From Pseudoips prasinana (taxonomy: Eukaryota > Arthropoda > Insecta > Lepidoptera > Nolidae), in contig OX621242.1 in NCBI GenBank assembly GCA_951640165.1, positions 12,765,501 to 12,829,500 of the forward strand: a stretch of DNA of 64,000 nt, written 5' to 3'. Both the position numbers and the translations under genes were made by a program. Under the pieces are notes generated by a model. That model saw only the letters and a list, made by a program, of their open reading frames with translations, made no database searches and was not told the DNA's origin. Shown here in pieces: positions 59,301 to 64,000 of the stretch; position 1 is the stretch's first letter; the number at the start of each line of letters is the position of its first letter.

Positions 59301-62300
59301 CATACCTCTAACTCCTATTTCACTGTGGTCATGGGGGACTTTAACGCGAAGCTGGGCAAACGATTCGGTAATGAGCTGAGAGTGGGGCAATTTGGAACTG
59401 GTGACCGGAACCCCCGGGGCCAAATGTTGGCCGACTTCATGGAGAAGGAGGGACTCTTTATGATGAATTCCTTCTTCAGGAAGCCGGATCACCGCAAATG
59501 GACCTGGGTGAGCCCGGATGGTAAAACTAAAAATGAGATAGACTTTATCTTGTCGACGAGACGACAGATGTTCAATGATGTCTCCGTGATCAATGCGGTT
59601 AAAACCGGGAGCGATCACAGACTGGTCAGAGGCTCATTGAACCTTAATGTCAAACTCCAGAGGTCCCGACTGATAAAGTCTACGCTCCGACCTTTACCTA
59701 TCCACGTCCAAAACCCCGAACCATTTCAGCTCGAACTGCAAAACCGTTTCGAATGCCTAGCAGACTGCGAGGAAGTGGACTCATACTATGACAGGCTCGT
59801 AGAAGCTGTCCATACGGCTGGGTCTAAGGTCTTCAAGGCCCGCCGTACAAACAGAACTAAAAAGATCTCTGACTTTACCCTGCAACTTATGGAAGATAGA
59901 CGGAAAATGGTTCTGACATCCTCAGATGATGCTACCAGATATCGGCAGCTCAACAGACAGATCTCAAAGTCTTTGACTCGCGACACGCGGCAATTTAATA
60001 CAATTAGTATTAAAGAGGCCATCGAGCGAAACAAAGGCTCTAAAGTGTTCGCAAGAGCTCTGTCTGTTGGACAGAGCCAACTGACGAAGCTGAAGACTGA
60101 GGATGGTAGAATCGTCACGTCTAAACCTGAGTTGCTGGGAGAGATCGAGAAGTTCTACGGACAGTTATATACGACAACACAGCCACCTGTCAAAAGTCAT
60201 GCCTCAGATCCCAGAGCACGACTAACCCGACATTACACCGAAGACATCCCGGACGTCAGCCTGTACGAGATTAGAATGGCTCTCAAACAACTCAAGAACA
60301 ACAAGGCGCCTGGTGATGATGGAGTTACAGCAGAGCTTCTGAAGGCGGGTGGTACACCAATCCTACGGGCCCTTCAGAAGTTATTTAACTCCGTCATACT
60401 AGATGGTCAAACGCCACAAGCATGGCACAGAAGTGTGGTGGTGCTCTTCTTCAAAAAGGGCGACAAAACCCTATTGAAGAATTATAGACCCATCACACTG
60501 CTGAGCCATGTTTACAAGTTATTTTCGAGGGTCGTTACGAACCGTCTCGCGCGCAGGTTTGACGACTTCCAGCCTCCCGAACAAGCCGGTTTCCGAAAAG
60601 GCTTTAGCACCATAGACCACATACATACGCTGCGGCAAGTTATACAGAAGACCGAAGAGTATAACAAGCCACTGTGCTTAGCGTTTGTGGACTATGAGAA
60701 AGCCTTTGATTCTATCGAAACATGGGCCGTGCTGAGGTCTCTCATAAGGTGCCAAATTGACTACCGGTATATCGAGGTGATAAAGTGTTTGTATGAAAAC
60801 GCCACTATGTCAGTGCGACTCCAGGACCAGATCTCGAAACCTATCCACTTGCAGCGAGGCGTGAGACAGGGAGATGTTATATCTCCGAAACTGTTCACCG
60901 CTGCATTGGAAGACGTCTTCAAGCTTCTGGACTGGAAAGGCTTTGGCATCAATGTCAATGGCGAGTACATCACTCACCTTCGATTTGCCGATGATATCGT
61001 AGTCATGGCTGAGACCATGGAAGACCTCGGTACAATGCTCGATGACCTCAGCAGAGTCTCTCAACAAGTGGGTCTGAAAATGAACATGGATAAGACGAAA
61101 ATCATGTCAAACGTCCATGTTACACCCACTCAATTGAAAGTTGGTGACTCTGCACTCGAAGTTGTAGAGAACTATATTTACCTAGGACAGACCATCCAAC
61201 TAGGTAGGTCCAACTTCGAGAAGGAGGTCAATCGTAGAATCCAACTCGGATGGGCAGCGTTCGGGAAGCTACGTAACATCTTCTCGTCCAAAATACCGCA
61301 GTGTCTCAAGTCGAAAGTCTTCGACCAGTGTGTGTTGCCAGTGATGACATACGGAACAGAGACGTGGTCGCTCACTAAGGGCCTTATTAGAAGGCTCAAG
61401 GTCACCCAAAGAGCAATGGAGAGGGCTATGCTCGGAGTTTCCCTGCGGGATCGCATCAGAAATGTCGAAATCCGCAGGCGAACCAAAGTCACCGACATAG
61501 CCCGAAGAATTGCCAAGCTGAAGTGGCAGTGGGCAGGGCACATAGCTCGTAGAGCCGACGGCCGTTGGGGCAGAAAGGTTCTCGAGTGGCGACCACGAAC
61601 CGGAAGACGCAGCGTGGGCAGGCCCCCTACAAGATGGACCGATGATCTTGTGCGGGTCGCTGGAAATCGCTGGATGCGGATAGCGCAAGACCGGCAATTG
61701 TGGAGATCTTTGGGGGAGGCCTTTGTCCAGCAGTGGACGTCTTTCGGCTGATATGATGATGAGGATAACAAGTTGTACTAAAATATAAATAATTCTATAA
61801 ATATTTACAGTTAGGTAATTGTTAAACTTAACTGTCATAAATTTAATTATAGTTCCAAATGGTTAAATATAAATCACAGATCTAATAGTCCACATACCCA
61901 CTTAGAATTAATTGTATATAGTTAACTAGTAATACTGCAATCTATCTTCTGACTATTTACAAGTGCTTTTCAAAGTCTATGTGAGTAAATACCGTATTTA
62001 TATTATTTGAATCATTCATGTTCACCCGCCGATAACGGGGTCCTGGGTTCAAATCCCGAGTCGGGCCTAAAGTGACTTTGAGACTTTCTCTAAAAAGAAA
62101 AATTCTGAGCATTAGCTAGAAGTCTAGGAGTTGGCGGTATTATACCCCCGTGCCCCGGAGGGCACGTGGAGCCGTCGGTTCTGGACCTGATCTCTTTACG
62201 GTTGTTTTGCTACTCGCACCATTGGATCATGAGAATGATGGAATATGTAGTATGGAATATGTAATAGAAAGTTCCCCTGTGTTTGCGCACATACTTGTGC

Positions 62301-63976
62301 ACTATAATATTCCCCGCGCAGATAGCTAGTCTCCATTGAGACTGGCCGCCGTGCTGAAAATAAAAAAAAAGGCTAGAAGGACATTATGATTATTTGAATC
62401 GTACAAATTTTATTAATGTTTTGACTATTTACAAGTGCTTTTAATGGGTTAAAATATTGGTTGGAATAAAACATTTTATATTTAAATTTTCAATGTGACT
62501 CTGACAGAGGCAGAAACTGCTACGCAAAATGCTGTATTGTATAAATGTCATAATTTACGCCAATTTTTTTTCAGAGTGGATGTTCAAATGAAAGCTTTTA
62601 CCGTGACGGGTGTACAGCAAGGTGAATTCGAACCGAAACTCGTCACATCTAAAGAAGTCACAAACGATACTAATTTGTTGAATGTCATGTTTGAAACTAA
62701 TCCACTGGGTAAGTATAATCTTTATGACTAACCGGAGGTCTAATTTAGACTAGAGACCCGCCTTCGCAGGAGTAGACAGATAGAATGAGAAATGTATGGG
62801 ATTGCAAGAACGGCAATTTCTTTGGGGGAGGCCTTTGTCCAGCTGTGGGCGTCTTTCGGCTGATATGATGATGATGATAGATATGCAACTATTATAGGCA
62901 AATATTTGGATACTTTGGGTTACATTATTCAGATTTACGCAGGGAAATTTAAGGAGCTAAACACCTGTTTGCGAAGTATGAATAGATTTATTTTTGGTTT
63001 TTCATCAACTTCTACGAAATGTTTGTCGGTAGCGAAGAAGTGAAAACTCTTTTTTGTGTATTTTTATAAAATGAACTGATGTTAAACAATTTCTGTTTTT
63101 ATATGTACAATGTACACACGCCGGTACATCCACCTACCCCAATCAGTCAAATTTCTTTTATAGATTTTCAACTTTATCACATAAGCATAACGTTCACTTT
63201 CGATTGGGGAAATTTGACAGATTGGGATAACTTGATGTGCTGGCGTCTGTAAATTCTTTTTAGTCATTATTGAATATTTTTATCATTATTTTTTAGACGG
63301 TACGTGTGATCAAAGAGTGAAAGTGCAAGCCCGTCCGCTGCAGATAGTGTACGACGCACAAACCGTTATAGAAATAGTTAATGTTTTTAAACCACCCTCC
63401 GAATCTACAGCTTTAACTACGTAAGTATTAAAGACTTTATAATATATATGTTATACGAATGATTATTTATTGTTCTGTCATGAAGAAAAGGACCCAAATT
63501 TTAAATTTAAAGAGATTATTAAATTTTTCTAAAATAATATTTCTTACTTGGTTACTCTTCAGAGATGAAGTATACTTTCATCCCGCCAGATGAATTTTAC
63601 CTATCATGACACCTATAAACTTACTAGTACCACATGGGTTCTTGTAAAATAATGATAGGATTTGAATATAATAAATAGAAACATATTTTAATTAAGTACA
63701 TTCGTTATGTAACGTACATGCATAATATGTTGGAAAGAAGTACTATATTAAAATTATTTTATCGGGTCTTGGGTAGAATTGCAACCATTGTATCCGAAAA
63801 TGACAATTGGTTTTATTCTACAGTTTACAAGCAGCAGCAGGGAACAAGTTATCAGATCTAAAGGAAAAGTCTGCGTTAGGCATGCAGTACGCTGTCCATC
63901 TCCACACGTTCATAGATCTGGATATCGATGTGGCCGCTTCTTATATTATCGTGCCCATGACGGGCATGTATAAAGG
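30118..63976 (+). CDS. Vps13: VPS13 (VPS13A/C type) lipid-transfer protein, 5' part
   Basis: VPS13 is a very large rod-shaped protein that moves phospholipids between membranes at organelle contact sites; the chorein end binds the donor membrane. Exons: 30118-30217, 30312-30398, 41688-41885, 49340-49563, 50488-50626, 51488-51686, 53325-53610, 56869-56983, 57589-57823, 62575-62708, 63297-63420, 63824-63976. All introns are GT-AG and phase is continuous (1994 nt, about 664 aa); the gene runs off the right edge. The first residues [19 protein letters not shown] are the hallmark chorein start. Chorein continues through [20 protein letters not shown] and KYDPEKEEK to about residue 115, then [20 protein letters not shown], the [12 protein letters not shown] block (exon 7) and RGWFSGWW (exon 8). 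The order matches VPS13A/C rather than B or D. The start sits in CACCATGG. The family exceeds 3000 aa, so roughly four fifths lies outside the window. Confidence 0.95.
30312..30398 (+). CDS. Vps13: VPS13 exon 2
   Basis: Codes [19 protein letters not shown] to YGHLG, second part of the chorein domain. It is followed by the longest intron of the window (11.3 kb). Confidence 0.94.
31225..31315 (-). mobile_element. tRNA-headed SINE fragment, reversed
   Basis: The - strand reads TTGGTCCAGTGGTTAGTGAA, GGGTTCAATCCTCACCCAGG and ACAAATCTTTATATGATGAG, matching the head of the SINE at 18443. Confidence 0.6.
31962..32760 (-). pseudogene. Dead CR1/L2-like LINE 3' part
   Basis: The - strand codes a C-terminal stretch [17 protein letters not shown] then [14 protein letters not shown], like the end of CR1/L2-type polymerases. 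Upstream it is broken by stops. The 3' end on the - strand is a TTATTA-type repeat (31962-31975 on +). The GT array at 32256-32316 lies within its 3' UTR. Confidence 0.45.
32256..32316. repeat. (GT)n microsatellite
   Basis: GTGT tract with ATGT and GAGT interruptions, about 60 bp. Confidence 0.9.
34192..34362 (-). mobile_element. 5'-truncated RTE copy with target duplication
   Basis: 171 bp equal to the reversed final part of the RTE at 58596-61761 (codes [20 protein letters not shown] on the - strand). Flanked by CTCTCATAAATT at 34180-34191 and 34363-34374, a perfect 12-bp duplication. Confidence 0.88.
35085..35219. mobile_element. Palindromic MITE, copy 3 (135 bp)
   Basis: Same ends as 23662-23796. 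The 3' border is TA; the 5' border reads TG, probably a later change. Confidence 0.85.
35800..35960 (+). mobile_element. tRNA-headed SINE, second type
   Basis: GACGTTGGCATAGTGGTTAA (A box), GGTTTCGAGTTCTATCCCCG (B box) and a body with GTAGTTGTTCTGAGTCTCCG. The body differs from the SINEs at 12237 and 28396. Confidence 0.55.
36832..36935. repeat. hAT-type end, related to the 37204 MITE
   Basis: Starts TAGGGTTACCAGATATAACA, close to the terminal repeat of the element at 37204. A possible opposite end (GGCAACGTTACC) is poor, so this is probably a fragment. Confidence 0.4.
37204..37649. mobile_element. hAT-type MITE, 446 bp
   Basis: TAGGGTTACCATATG at the left end and CATATGGTAACCCTA at the right are perfect 15-bp inverted repeats. 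They are flanked by GTTGTGAC at 37196-37203 and 37650-37657, a perfect 8-bp duplication. The interior holds repeated AATGCCTGTCTAAGCC units at both ends and no transposase. Confidence 0.9.
38235..38562 (-). mobile_element. 5'-truncated RTE copy, about 330 bp
   Basis: The - strand continues the RTE frame from [20 protein letters not shown] to [10 protein letters not shown], and ends in the ATGATGA-type terminus (38235-38250 on +). Still open but without catalytic parts. Confidence 0.85.
38885..38945 (-). mobile_element. SINE head fragment, reversed
   Basis: The - strand reads TCCCAGGTTCGATCCCGCAC, a B-box-like sequence. Only the head is recognisable. Confidence 0.35.
39045..39115 (-). mobile_element. 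RTE 3' end remnant
   Basis: CATCATCATCATATCA then AAGGCCTTACTCAAAGTTCT and GACGGTCTGCATCCTGCAC resemble the reversed RTE terminus with a short deletion. Confidence 0.45.
41340..41680. repeat. Degenerate array ending at the VPS13 exon 3 acceptor
   Basis: ATCAACTAGATTAA-like units at about 41406, 41458, 41482, 41540, 41603 and 41655, with TTAAATATTA spacers. Spacing is roughly one or two times 24-31 bp. The array stops about 10 bp before the TTCCACAG acceptor. Confidence 0.65.
41688..41885 (+). CDS. Vps13: VPS13 exon 3
   Basis: Codes [19 protein letters not shown] to the charged helix [18 protein letters not shown], the end of the chorein domain. The acceptor TTCCACAG directly follows a degenerate repeat array. 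Confidence 0.95.
42102..42159. repeat. Perfect 25-bp inverted repeat hairpin
   Basis: Arms 42102-42126 and 42135-42159 (CTTTTCAACAATTGTATCTG... and its exact complement) around an 8-nt loop. Confidence 0.85.
43336..43415. repeat. Perfect tandem duplication, 2 x 40 bp
   Basis: The unit starting ATCTCAGTTTTCATGAATTA occurs at 43336-43375 and again, identical, at 43376-43415. Confidence 0.95.
44310..44900 (+). other. GC-rich block, possible LINE 5' UTR
   Basis: Clearly less AT-rich than its surroundings, with CTCCTCAGCGGCGAGGATTG and ATCGGTGATCCCGTGCAACT. It lies upstream of the LINE in the same orientation and could be its untranslated leader or an older LINE it entered. Not proven. Confidence 0.3.
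45467..46285 (+). pseudogene. LINE apurinic-type endonuclease part
   Basis: 272 residues with the fold's motifs in order: [71 protein letters not shown] and [11 protein letters not shown]. These give the catalytic Glu, Asp/Asn and final Asp-His. It is separated from the polymerase by a one-base shift near 46235-46245: the frame turns to nonsense after KQIAWLN while the next frame resumes at [13 protein letters not shown] run of 11 A at about 45488 may be another slippage point. In an intact element this and the following frame would be one protein. Confidence 0.85.
46231..48288 (+). CDS. LINE reverse transcriptase part, CR1/Jockey group
   Basis: 685 residues, open throughout. Order: linker; [73 protein letters not shown]; catalytic FADD at 47491-47502; [36 protein letters not shown]; and the C-terminal [19 protein letters not shown]. 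Length and motifs fit a whole polymerase domain. Because the endonuclease is out of frame by one base, this copy is not autonomous as it stands. The clade assignment rests on motif style and the CTTTGA-type tail. Confidence 0.88.
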   Translation: MAKYHDNPDHLYNSLFNLINDEFCTIFTPKQLSVSDRLVFSDWATPGIYKSRNRLYELYEERSHNHNTAFLEYVKQYAKTFRRACTAAKSLHIKNILKSSTNIIKTTWKIINAETGKTKIRSCDFNLVINNIDIKGDLEIATEFEKYFSNIPVIITNSLSCSSTSAEQILKQSVGSCDTVFEFSVVSPKDILNAFKSINMKNTKDLWGLSVKTVSSIITIIAPHLATVFNCCVASGVFPDLMKYSKIIPLFKAGDTSDPSNFRPVSVLPTLSKIFEKLMLSQLLRHFNIHNLLHRKQFGFTKGCSTIDAGVNLLKSIFAAWQDSQDALGIFCDLSKAFDCVHHDTLVRKLHHYGIRNKALEILTSYLGNRIQKVEINGKISPGSPVVMGVPQGSILGPFLFLIYINDLPYYVRDKHEIVLFADDTSLTFKINRQLSNFDDVNDAISKVVHWFNANNLVLNDKKTKVIKFTTPNVKQATTNVQLNGARLDPVESTVFLGITIDSKLKWSPQIEKLSGKLSSAAYAVKTIRRLTDVDTARMVYFSYFHSVMSYGILLWGSSADINTIFILQKRAVRAIYNLGPRVSLREKFKEVNILTVPSQYIYENLLYVHKNIDSFCKRSDTHNVNTRYKNNLILHTTRLHKISNSFMGQCIRFYNKLPNDIRELSMNKFKRIIKAKLCSILQNF
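49053..49182. mobile_element. Small MITE, 130 bp
   Basis: TTTGCTGAGAGTCTTAAGCAC at the left pairs with GTGCTTAAGACTCCGCAAA at the right (one small gap). It lies 157 bp upstream of VPS13 exon 4. Confidence 0.65.
49340..49563 (+). CDS. Vps13: VPS13 exon 4
   Basis: Codes [39 protein letters not shown] and [13 protein letters not shown], strongly conserved in VPS13A/C. Ends on a whole codon (FK). Confidence 0.95.
49564..50487 (+). other. VPS13 intron 4, nothing recognised
   Basis: 924 bp of AT-rich sequence without recognisable repeats or open frames. Confidence 0.5.
50488..50626 (+). CDS. Vps13: VPS13 exon 5
   Basis: Codes [20 protein letters not shown] to SYRY, matching the family's 'LDNLFAYWN' position. 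Phase 0 at the acceptor, one base left over at the donor. Confidence 0.9.
50850..51470 (+). mobile_element. 5'-truncated LINE 3' end, same family as 13760-16539
   Basis: Degraded C-terminal coding sequence ([24 protein letters not shown] across a frameshift) and a 3' UTR with CGGTTGTCTGGAAGAAATCG, GCGATAAGACCGCCAATTGT and GTGCAATAAAGTGTATCTAT. The tail ends only about 20 bp before VPS13 exon 6. Confidence 0.75.
51488..51686 (+). CDS. Vps13: VPS13 exon 6
   Basis: Codes [19 protein letters not shown], then a beta-rich stretch [20 protein letters not shown] and [15 protein letters not shown], equivalent to the segment before the WW block. It starts immediately after the 3' tail of a truncated LINE in intron 5. 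Confidence 0.92.
51687..53324 (+). other. VPS13 intron 6: contents
   Basis: Holds a Helitron-like fragment with a tandem duplication (51970-52240). The remainder (52260-53324) is AT-rich with nothing recognised. Confidence 0.55.
51970..52240 (-). mobile_element. Helitron-like fragment with internal duplication
   Basis: GCCCGCGACTACGTCTGCAT and the later GTGCCAAATTTCAACCAATT, TTTTGCGTGAAA run resemble the 3' half of Helitron-like repeats. An 81-84 bp segment starting ACTATCTGTGTGCCAAATTT is present twice in tandem (about 52063 and 52148). Confidence 0.5.
53325..53610 (+). CDS. Vps13: VPS13 exon 7
   Basis: Codes [31 protein letters not shown] and the helical [16 protein letters not shown]. 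The WWxYA and WxWTHM motifs are diagnostic for VPS13A/C. Donor GAG|GTATGT. Confidence 0.95.
54215..54720. repeat. Probable repeat inserted in the P-type element
   Basis: GCGGCTGAGTCGGACTCGCC, CAAGAGTTCCGACCTGC and GTGATATACGGACGGAAACG resemble a common moth repeat and differ from the P-type interior. Ends not resolved. Confidence 0.35.
54720..55680 (+). pseudogene. P-element/THAP9-type transposase remnant
   Basis: Frames broken by stops and shifts still show family blocks in order: [19 protein letters not shown]; a block with [29 protein letters not shown]; in another frame [10 protein letters not shown]; then [20 protein letters not shown] and [18 protein letters not shown]. These match the catalytic core of P-type transposases (also seen in animal THAP9). 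A final block near 55600 ([10 protein letters not shown]) fits the later part. No THAP zinc-finger region was recognised upstream. It cannot make an active enzyme as it stands. Confidence 0.8.
56570..56835 (+). pseudogene. Dead LINE reverse transcriptase C-terminal fragment
   Basis: A frame with [18 protein letters not shown] and then [10 protein letters not shown] matches the 'V-G..V.....KYLG..LD..L.F..H' block that follows the catalytic core in Jockey/R1-type LINEs. Stops interrupt it. It ends about 30 bp before VPS13 exon 8. Confidence 0.55.
56869..56983 (+). CDS. Vps13: VPS13 exon 8
   Basis: Codes [20 protein letters not shown] then [15 protein letters not shown]. The GWFS-W motif is conserved in VPS13A/C. 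A decayed P-type transposon fills most of the preceding intron. Confidence 0.92.
57284..57341. repeat. Inverted repeat in VPS13 intron 8
   Basis: TTCGTCGCCTTGCTA (57284-57298) pairs exactly with TAGCAAGGCGACGAA (57327-57341) around a 28-nt loop. Possible foldback MITE; outer pairing is weak. Confidence 0.65.
57589..57823 (+). CDS. Vps13: VPS13 exon 9
   Basis: Codes [20 protein letters not shown] to [15 protein letters not shown], matching 'EEMLTPEEKALLYEAIGY' and 'VQRPGAQAIKF' of the family. Confidence 0.94.
57989..58298 (-). mobile_element. Helitron-like repeat, family 2, copy B
   Basis: Reversed CTAG end with a GC hairpin (CCCCGCGG / CCGCG region) and the same interior as 8181-8475. Better preserved at the hairpin than copy A. 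Confidence 0.62.
58400..58470 (-). mobile_element. tRNA-like SINE head, reversed
   Basis: The - strand reads CTGGCGGAGCGGTTAACGCA and GGATTCGATTCCCACCCGCA, good A- and B-box matches. The far end does not restore a tRNA acceptor stem, so SINE is preferred. Confidence 0.5.
58596..61761 (+). mobile_element. Full-length RTE-clade LINE with perfect target duplication
   Basis: 3166 bp, flanked by AGGATAACAAGTTG at 58582-58595 and 61762-61775 (14 bp, perfect). It starts CTGTGTGGTGACGGCCTAAG, has a 180-bp leader, one long ORF, almost no 3' UTR, and ends TGATATGATGATG. This compact plan with a short-repeat tail is typical of RTE elements. Confidence 0.93.
58776..61751 (+). CDS. RTE endonuclease/reverse transcriptase, intact
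   Basis: 991 residues from the ATG pair at 58776 ([14 protein letters not shown]); the frame stays open upstream but without ATG. Endonuclease (about 50-285): [42 protein letters not shown] (from 186), NEIDFIL and GSDHRLVRG, with all expected catalytic Asn, Glu, Asp and His. Reverse transcriptase (about 480-780): [79 protein letters not shown] and FADD at 737-740. The C terminus ends in a zinc-poor, Arg/Trp-rich region, [16 protein letters not shown]. No stop or frameshift breaks it, so it could be active or recently active; activity is inference. Its head and tail are the source type for the short derivatives elsewhere in the window. Confidence 0.93.
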   Translation: MMDTTKPRPPVPGSPAIPSRGNRRGYGRAGGAKNPRQIPRYQHRRPLALATYNTRTLRSDEKITELEEELSRLHWDIVGLSEVRREGEDSIILKSGNLLYYREGDQISQGGVGFIVHKSLVNNLVKIESVSTRVAYLILRITKRYSLKVIQVYAPTSTHSDDEVEVMYEDISRAIHTSNSYFTVVMGDFNAKLGKRFGNELRVGQFGTGDRNPRGQMLADFMEKEGLFMMNSFFRKPDHRKWTWVSPDGKTKNEIDFILSTRRQMFNDVSVINAVKTGSDHRLVRGSLNLNVKLQRSRLIKSTLRPLPIHVQNPEPFQLELQNRFECLADCEEVDSYYDRLVEAVHTAGSKVFKARRTNRTKKISDFTLQLMEDRRKMVLTSSDDATRYRQLNRQISKSLTRDTRQFNTISIKEAIERNKGSKVFARALSVGQSQLTKLKTEDGRIVTSKPELLGEIEKFYGQLYTTTQPPVKSHASDPRARLTRHYTEDIPDVSLYEIRMALKQLKNNKAPGDDGVTAELLKAGGTPILRALQKLFNSVILDGQTPQAWHRSVVVLFFKKGDKTLLKNYRPITLLSHVYKLFSRVVTNRLARRFDDFQPPEQAGFRKGFSTIDHIHTLRQVIQKTEEYNKPLCLAFVDYEKAFDSIETWAVLRSLIRCQIDYRYIEVIKCLYENATMSVRLQDQISKPIHLQRGVRQGDVISPKLFTAALEDVFKLLDWKGFGINVNGEYITHLRFADDIVVMAETMEDLGTMLDDLSRVSQQVGLKMNMDKTKIMSNVHVTPTQLKVGDSALEVVENYIYLGQTIQLGRSNFEKEVNRRIQLGWAAFGKLRNIFSSKIPQCLKSKVFDQCVLPVMTYGTETWSLTKGLIRRLKVTQRAMERAMLGVSLRDRIRNVEIRRRTKVTDIARRIAKLKWQWAGHIARRADGRWGRKVLEWRPRTGRRSVGRPPTRWTDDLVRVAGNRWMRIAQDRQLWRSLGEAFVQQWTSFG
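62018..62385 (+). mobile_element. tRNA-headed SINE, copy 3 (long body)
   Basis: GTCCTGGGTTCAAATCCCGA (B box), AAAGTGACTTTGAGACTTTC, TACCCCCGTGCCCCGGAGGG, TGCGCACATACTTGTGCACT and GAGACTGGCCGCCGTGCTGA give the full body of a common lepidopteran SINE. The first part of the head is cut away. Confidence 0.75.
62575..62708 (+). CDS. Vps13: VPS13 exon 10
   Basis: Codes [20 protein letters not shown] to [12 protein letters not shown], the family's 'FHITG ... FEINPL' strand. The exon begins after a T-rich tract ending in CAG. Confidence 0.92.
62806..62880 (+). mobile_element. 5'-truncated RTE 3' end
   Basis: CTTTGGGGGAGGCCTTTGTC and GTCTTTCGGCTGATATGATG equal the last 55 bp of the RTE at 58596, with a longer ATG tail. 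Nearly identical sequence suggests a recent insertion. Confidence 0.75.
63115..63249. mobile_element. Palindromic MITE, copy 4 (135 bp)
   Basis: CACACGCCGGTACATCCACC to GATGTGCTGGCGTCTG, bounded by TA (63113-63114 and 63250-63251). It ends 47 bp before VPS13 exon 11, so it forms part of the acceptor-side intron. Confidence 0.85.
63297..63420 (+). CDS. Vps13: VPS13 exon 11
   Basis: Codes [20 protein letters not shown] and [13 protein letters not shown], equal to 'RPLEIIYDARTVNSIVEFF' of VPS13. A 135-bp palindromic MITE ends 47 bp upstream of its acceptor. Confidence 0.93.
63824..63976 (+). CDS. Vps13: VPS13 exon 12 (last visible)
   Basis: Codes [19 protein letters not shown], then the strand [20 protein letters not shown]. 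It ends two bases into a Gly codon at a GTAAGT donor, 24 bp from the window edge. Confidence 0.92.
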
Positions 63977-64000
63977 GTAAGTTTCCAAATTGGATTTGGC

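Larger units (their letters stand above)
57824..62574 (+). other. VPS13 intron 9 (4.8 kb): contents
   Basis: Holds a Helitron-like repeat (57989-58298), a reversed SINE head (58400-58470), a full-length RTE (58596-61761) and a SINE (62018-62385). The remaining short gaps show nothing. Confidence 0.7.

Overview
The window is nuclear DNA from an animal, almost certainly a moth or butterfly. It carries two intron-rich housekeeping genes on the + strand, head to tail, embedded in AT-rich sequence full of transposable elements. Evidence for Lepidoptera: tRNA-headed SINEs with the bodies common in that order, RTE/CR1/Jockey-type LINEs with lepidopteran-style 3' ends, Helitron-like repeats ending in CTAG, and many short foldback MITEs. 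No bacterial, plasmid, CRISPR or viral features were seen.

Gene 1 (532-21588) is a complete CTP synthase, reconstructed as 10 exons with GT-AG introns and consistent phase (1851 nt, 616 aa). The glutaminase triad and the ligase P-loop-like motif are present. Its introns hold a 132-bp-period minisatellite, a TTCGAC-type hexamer array, a reversed CR1-like fragment, a hAT-type element with a LINE inserted in it, two short RTE derivatives, SINEs, a Helitron-like element and strong hairpins.

The 8.5 kb between the genes (21589-30117) holds palindromic MITEs, SINE and LINE remnants, a mariner-like remnant with an RTE derivative inside it, and the upstream region of gene 2.

Gene 2 (30118 to beyond the right edge) is the 5' part of VPS13, a bridge-like lipid-transfer protein. 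Twelve exons are visible (1994 nt, about 664 aa, starting with the chorein domain). Its introns hold most of the notable mobile DNA: 5'-truncated RTE copies, a 446-bp hAT-type MITE, a frameshifted CR1/Jockey-group LINE, a decayed P-element-type transposon with perfect 26-bp terminal repeats and an 8-bp target duplication, and a full-length RTE retrotransposon with one open 991-codon frame and a perfect 14-bp target duplication.

The two genes have no obvious functional link beyond neighbourhood. I found no new multi-gene system. The novelty is in the mobile DNA: the P-type element, the apparently young RTE, and the short elements built from that RTE's head and tail.
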